From Hyphomicrobiales bacterium (lineage in GTDB: Bacteria; Pseudomonadota; Alphaproteobacteria; Rhizobiales; Rhizobiaceae), in NCBI GenBank assembly GCA_900465665.1, contig UBJO01000067.1:1-33831 (forward strand): 33,831 nucleotides of DNA, in the 5' to 3' direction. The notes beneath the pieces are model-generated. The model ran no database searches and was not told where the DNA came from. It was given only the letters and a program-made list of their open reading frames with translations. Below, piece after piece: positions 31,094-33,831 of the stretch (positions are counted from its first letter, which is position 1; each line of letters starts with the position of its first letter). Position numbers and translations under genes: made by a program.

Positions 31094-31795
31094 ATGAAAC
31101 CGTACATAATTTGCCTGATGATCACGTCACCAGATGGAGGTCTCCACCCAAGCAAATGGACTAAAAGCCCGGACGGGACTGCTTCGGATTGGTCTTCGCT
31201 TTACGAGAATACCCATAAAGAACTCGGAGTTAACGCATGGATGGTTGGCCGAGTGACAATGGCTGAGATTTCCAAGGCTGCATCCCACCCGCCTGAGAGA
31301 CCCTTCAATGTAGATCGTACACACCATCTCGCAAACCCAGACGCGTCGAGCTTCGCCATTGCAGTGGATCCCTCCGCCAAACTCCATTTCGATGGAGGTG
31401 AAATCTACGGTGATCACGTTGTCGTCCTTCTTGGAGCGGATGTCGCAGACAGTCACCTAGCCGAGTTGAAAGCGGATGGTGTCTCATACTTGGTCTCAGA
31501 GGAAAGCAATTTCGATATTGCGGCAATGGTGACTGCTTTGGGGGCGCGATTTGGAGTGAAGCGTATACTTCTCGAAGGTGGCTCCGCCACGAACGGATAC
31601 CTGATGGCATCAGGTCTCGTTGATGAGCTAAGCTTTGTCGTTGCACCGGCTTTGGACGCACGAAAGGGAGCCGACAGAGTGGTTGAATACGGCCAGGACG
31701 GCCTAGCGGGGAAAGCCGAACTTTCGCTAATCTCCTGTCATCAATTGGAGTTCGGGGCTGTTCACCTTCGATATGCGGTCCATTATCCGAGTTGA
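31094..31795 (+). CDS. RibD C-terminal/dihydrofolate reductase-like oxidoreductase
   Basis: A 233-residue protein with the RibD_C/DHFR fold. It has MKPYIICLMITSPDGGL at the N-terminus, VNAWMVGRVTM around residues 45-55 for NADPH binding, GVKRILLEGGSATNGYLM in the second half and LVDELSFVVAPAL toward the C-terminus. Family members reduce pteridine- or pyrimidine-like substrates; stand-alone copies outside riboflavin operons often have unknown roles. It has no deaminase domain. ATG at 31094 with GGAG eight nt upstream. It converges on the Old Yellow Enzyme gene, with a shared terminator at 31815-31839. Confidence 0.88.
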   Translation: MKPYIICLMITSPDGGLHPSKWTKSPDGTASDWSSLYENTHKELGVNAWMVGRVTMAEISKAASHPPERPFNVDRTHHLANPDASSFAIAVDPSAKLHFDGGEIYGDHVVVLLGADVADSHLAELKADGVSYLVSEESNFDIAAMVTALGARFGVKRILLEGGSATNGYLMASGLVDELSFVVAPALDARKGADRVVEYGQDGLAGKAELSLISCHQLEFGAVHLRYAVHYPS

Positions 31796-31814
31796 AGCCA
31801 GAAACCATTGGTTT

Positions 31815-31839
31815 GCGGCACGGTTTCCCACCGTGCCGC
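31815..31839. terminator. Shared hairpin between convergent RibD-like and OYE genes
   Basis: GCGGCACGGT and ACCGTGCCGC make a perfect 10-bp stem with a 5-nt loop, 20 nt after one stop and about 30 nt past the other. No clear T run on either strand. Confidence 0.65.
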
Positions 31840-31870
31840 TCACTCACTTACCTGACTGAATATCCTGTGG

Positions 31871-32986
31871 TCAGGAGGAAGTCTTTGAGCCGAATGTTGG
31901 GTAGTCGGTGTACCCTTCGGCCCCTCCCCCATAGTAGGTCGACTTAACGCCGTCGGCTAGCGGGGCACCAATCTTTAGGCGTTCGACAAGATCCGGATTG
32001 GCGATATAAGCTTGACCGAACGCGATCATATCTGCATGTCCAGAATGTACAGCTTTGACTGCAAGGTCGCGGTCGTAGCCATTGTTTGCGATGTATTGAC
32101 CACCAAATGACGCACGAAGCTCCATGAAATCGAAGTTGGAAGCTGCATTCGGGCCTCGCGTCTGACCTTCAACACAATGCAGATATGCTAAGCCTAACGA
32201 TCCCAGCCGCTTTGCGAGATATCCATAGGTTCCCTGTGGATCGCTATCTAAGGGCGTATCACCCACGGCACGCGTGATAGGCGACAAACGAACTCCTACT
32301 CGATCGGGTCCCCAAATCTCTGAAATAGCTGTTACGACATCGACTGGAAAGCGTGTCCTGTTCTCTACGCTCCCACCGTATTTGTCGGTGCGTCTATTTG
32401 TACTGTCTCGGATAAACTGGTCGAGTAAGTAACAGTTCGCCGCATGCACTTCGATGCCATCAAAGTTAGCGTCTCTAGCGCATCTCGCAGCGTTACGATA
32501 ATCCTCTACAATGCGAGGGATTTCGTCGGTTTCGAGTGCTCTTGGCATCGACGGTCGAGCCTGTGTCTGGTCGGGTAGAAAAATCAGTTCGTCGGCTTGG
32601 ATCGCGGACGGAGCGACCGGCGCAACGTTATTCTCTTGAAGATCGACATGGGACATCCGTCCTACGTGCCAGAGCTGGCAAACAATCTTTCCGCCGGCTT
32701 CATGTACGGCATCTGTCACCTTTCGCCAGGCCGCAATCTGCGCATCGTTATAAATCCCAGGCGTGAATGCGTACCCACGTCCTTCTTGTGAGATATTGGT
32801 GGCCTCAGTGATAATCAAACCCGCGGAGGCGCGTTGGCGATAGTACTCTACTGCCAGCTCGGAGTGCACACCTTCCATGTCGGCGCGAGATCGAGTGAGG
32901 GGGGCCATCGCCACTCGGTTCGACACATCGATAGCGCCGATTTTCGTTGGCGAAAATAGGTTGTTCGGTACTTGTTGGTTCATCAT
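31871..32986 (-). CDS. Old Yellow Enzyme-family alkene reductase (NemA-like)
   Basis: A 371-residue FMN barrel enzyme. The N-terminal flavin loop is NRVAMAPLTRSRAD (23-36). The catalytic trio is His181, Asn184 and Tyr186 in VHAANCYLLDQF. The C-terminal flavin end is YIANNGYDRDLA and DMIAFGQAYIANPDL. Such enzymes reduce the C=C bond of enals, enones, maleimides and nitro compounds with NAD(P)H and detoxify electrophiles. I use the ATG at 32986, with GGAG five nt upstream. An ATG at 33010 with an equally good GGAG is possible and would add eight residues. It is about 160 nt from the insertion-sequence remnant. Confidence 0.92.
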   Translation of the reverse strand: MMNQQVPNNLFSPTKIGAIDVSNRVAMAPLTRSRADMEGVHSELAVEYYRQRASAGLIITEATNISQEGRGYAFTPGIYNDAQIAAWRKVTDAVHEAGGKIVCQLWHVGRMSHVDLQENNVAPVAPSAIQADELIFLPDQTQARPSMPRALETDEIPRIVEDYRNAARCARDANFDGIEVHAANCYLLDQFIRDSTNRRTDKYGGSVENRTRFPVDVVTAISEIWGPDRVGVRLSPITRAVGDTPLDSDPQGTYGYLAKRLGSLGLAYLHCVEGQTRGPNAASNFDFMELRASFGGQYIANNGYDRDLAVKAVHSGHADMIAFGQAYIANPDLVERLKIGAPLADGVKSTYYGGGAEGYTDYPTFGSKTSS

Positions 32987-33148
32987 GTCGACTCCTTCAA
33001 AAGTAGACATTTTAACTCCATAGCGTTCCTCGATGCCCGTTAAAATTCATAAAACGAAGAGAATCTAAAGCATGTCGCGCCAAACCAGATTCGGGATTTC
33101 CAAATCAGTTGATCCGTGATTCTTTTTGCCCATGGAAGGAGCCACACC

Positions 33149-33493
33149 ATGGGCAAGCCGCATCCGATCGAGTTGCGTGAGCGTGTCGTTGCGTTTGTAA
33201 ATGAAGGGCATAGCAACCGTGAAGCCGCTCGGCATTTCCGGGTTTCGCCTCGGTTCGTCAATAACATGATGATCCTGCATCGGTCATCCGGTTCTCTCGC
33301 CGCCGCCAAGCAGGGCCACCCGCCTGGTGGCGCGAAGCTTATGGCTCATGCTGATTGGGTTCGCGAGCGGATGTCCGCGCATGGCGAAACGACTTTGGAT
33401 GAGCTGTGCGTTGCACTCGCGGAGCGCGGCATTGAAATCCATCGCGCTACGGTCGGGCGGTTTTTGCACCGGCTCGGACTAAGCAATAAAAAC
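33149..33493 (+). pseudogene. Truncated IS630-family transposase (N-terminal part)
   Basis: From the ATG at 33149 (GGAG eight nt upstream) the first 115 residues are the IS630-type helix-turn-helix half: MGKPHPIELRERVVAFVNEG, HSNREAARHFRVSPRFVNNM, TTLDELCVALAERGIEIHRA and VGRFLHRLGLSNKN. The similarity then stops. The frame runs on to 33634 with unrelated residues, and the DDE catalytic domain is missing. The element was cut by a later event near 33494, so it is inactive. Confidence 0.85.
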
Positions 33494-33746
33494 GTATGGC
33501 CCGCCCCGTTTGCAAGGAGATTTTACGGTGTGGTGATCAGTCTGCGTCAACGTATACGGTCTCGTGGGATAATTCCCACGGCCAAGATGGACATCCGCAC
33601 GTTCAGGGCCCCAATAAAGCACTTCGGCATCTAGTGCCATTTTTTTAGCCGGGCTTTCCAAACGCCGTTCGACTGTCAGGCCATCTGCGCAATCCTTCCT
33701 GCAAAACCTAGTGGGCTAGCTGATTGACATTGCGTAGCCGATCCAA

Positions 33747-33831
33747 TTACGCAGCTGCTGGATAGCTGCTATCAAAGCGAGTTTCTTTTCGCAGTGCAGC
33801 CCAGGCGATACGCGCCAGTTTGTTAGCCAGA
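33747..33831 (-). CDS. C-terminal end of an IS110-type transposase (runs off the right edge)
   Basis: The minus strand gives LANKLARIAWAALRKETRFD followed by SSYPAAA and a stop at 33747-33749. The NKLARIAWA stretch is the conserved C-terminus of IS110/IS116/IS902-type transposases. The body of the gene lies beyond the window. The 33494-33746 sequence between it and the IS630 fragment shows no gene I recognise and may be the element's end. Confidence 0.7.
   Translation of the reverse strand, partial: LANKLARIAWAALRKETRFDSSYPAAA

Noticed and set aside
33479..33661. 60-codon minus frame across the IS630 break
   Set aside because: It spans the junction of the truncated transposase and has no match or start signal.
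1..33831. tRNA or rRNA genes, nod boxes, FNR/FixK boxes, replication origin
   Set aside because: I looked by eye for the conserved tRNA T-loop, nod-box and TTGAT-N4-ATCAA patterns and found no convincing case; a tRNAscan/Infernal run would be decisive.

Overview
The window looks like chromosomal or chromid DNA of a rhizobial alphaproteobacterium (Rhizobium/Agrobacterium/Sinorhizobium group). The evidence is a rhizobial-type IlvC N-terminus at the left edge, a SyrB-like protein with the C-terminal coiled coil known from Sinorhizobium, a small RNA with anti-Shine-Dalgarno loops resembling the alphaproteobacterial alpha-r14 group, a rhizobial IS630/IS110 junction at the right edge, and moderate GC with typical AGGAG ribosome binding sites. 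This placement rests on recognised protein families, not on a search.

Layout. 1-880: core genes (ilvC 5' end, then a TetR-type regulator whose 5' end seems frameshifted). 880-4700: patchy accessory DNA with a cupin protein, an atypical SDR lacking the usual Tyr/Lys pair, a GGAAGTC x8 microsatellite, a small PAS protein, and a decayed TauE/SafE fragment next to a dispersed repeat. 4700-8700 (minus strand): cytochrome P450, an exported PQQ-type sugar dehydrogenase coupled to a small membrane protein, and a DUF2934-receiver fusion. 9300-13460: RidA (plus), then a minus-strand set of aldo/keto reductase, SRPBCC protein and beta-hydroxyacid dehydrogenase, and an intact TauE/SafE exporter. 14160-17955: a three-gene minus-strand operon for a periplasmic molybdenum aldehyde oxidoreductase of the PaoABC type. 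18000-19340: about 1.3 kb with no recognisable gene, ending in a large imperfect palindrome. 19340-22960: glyoxalase-like VOC protein, a second aldo/keto reductase, a DJ-1/Hsp31-like protein and a DoxX-like membrane protein. 23380-27700: a stand-alone winged-helix protein, a 1069-residue propeller sensor kinase and a NarL-type response regulator. 28087-28195 (minus): a candidate trans-acting sRNA. 28640-33010: MoaE, a SyrB-like protein, two small hypotheticals, a RibD/DHFR-like reductase and an Old Yellow Enzyme. 33149-33831: a truncated IS630 transposase and the C-terminus of an IS110-type transposase.

How it fits together (inference). Many products act on reactive carbonyls, enals, imines or other electrophiles: PaoABC-like oxidoreductase, two aldo/keto reductases, VOC, DJ-1/Hsp31-like, Old Yellow Enzyme, RidA, SDR, beta-hydroxyacid dehydrogenase, P450 and DoxX-like. 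The region reads as an accessory electrophile/aldehyde detoxification and small-molecule oxidation island, assembled from short transcription units, many ended by hairpins and each with its own ribosome binding site. An orphan MoaE could support molybdenum cofactor supply for the aldehyde oxidoreductase. The kinase/regulator pair and the sRNA are the most likely local regulators. Decay marks (TauE fragment, dispersed repeats, truncated transposases, shifted TetR start) show that the island has been reshuffled.
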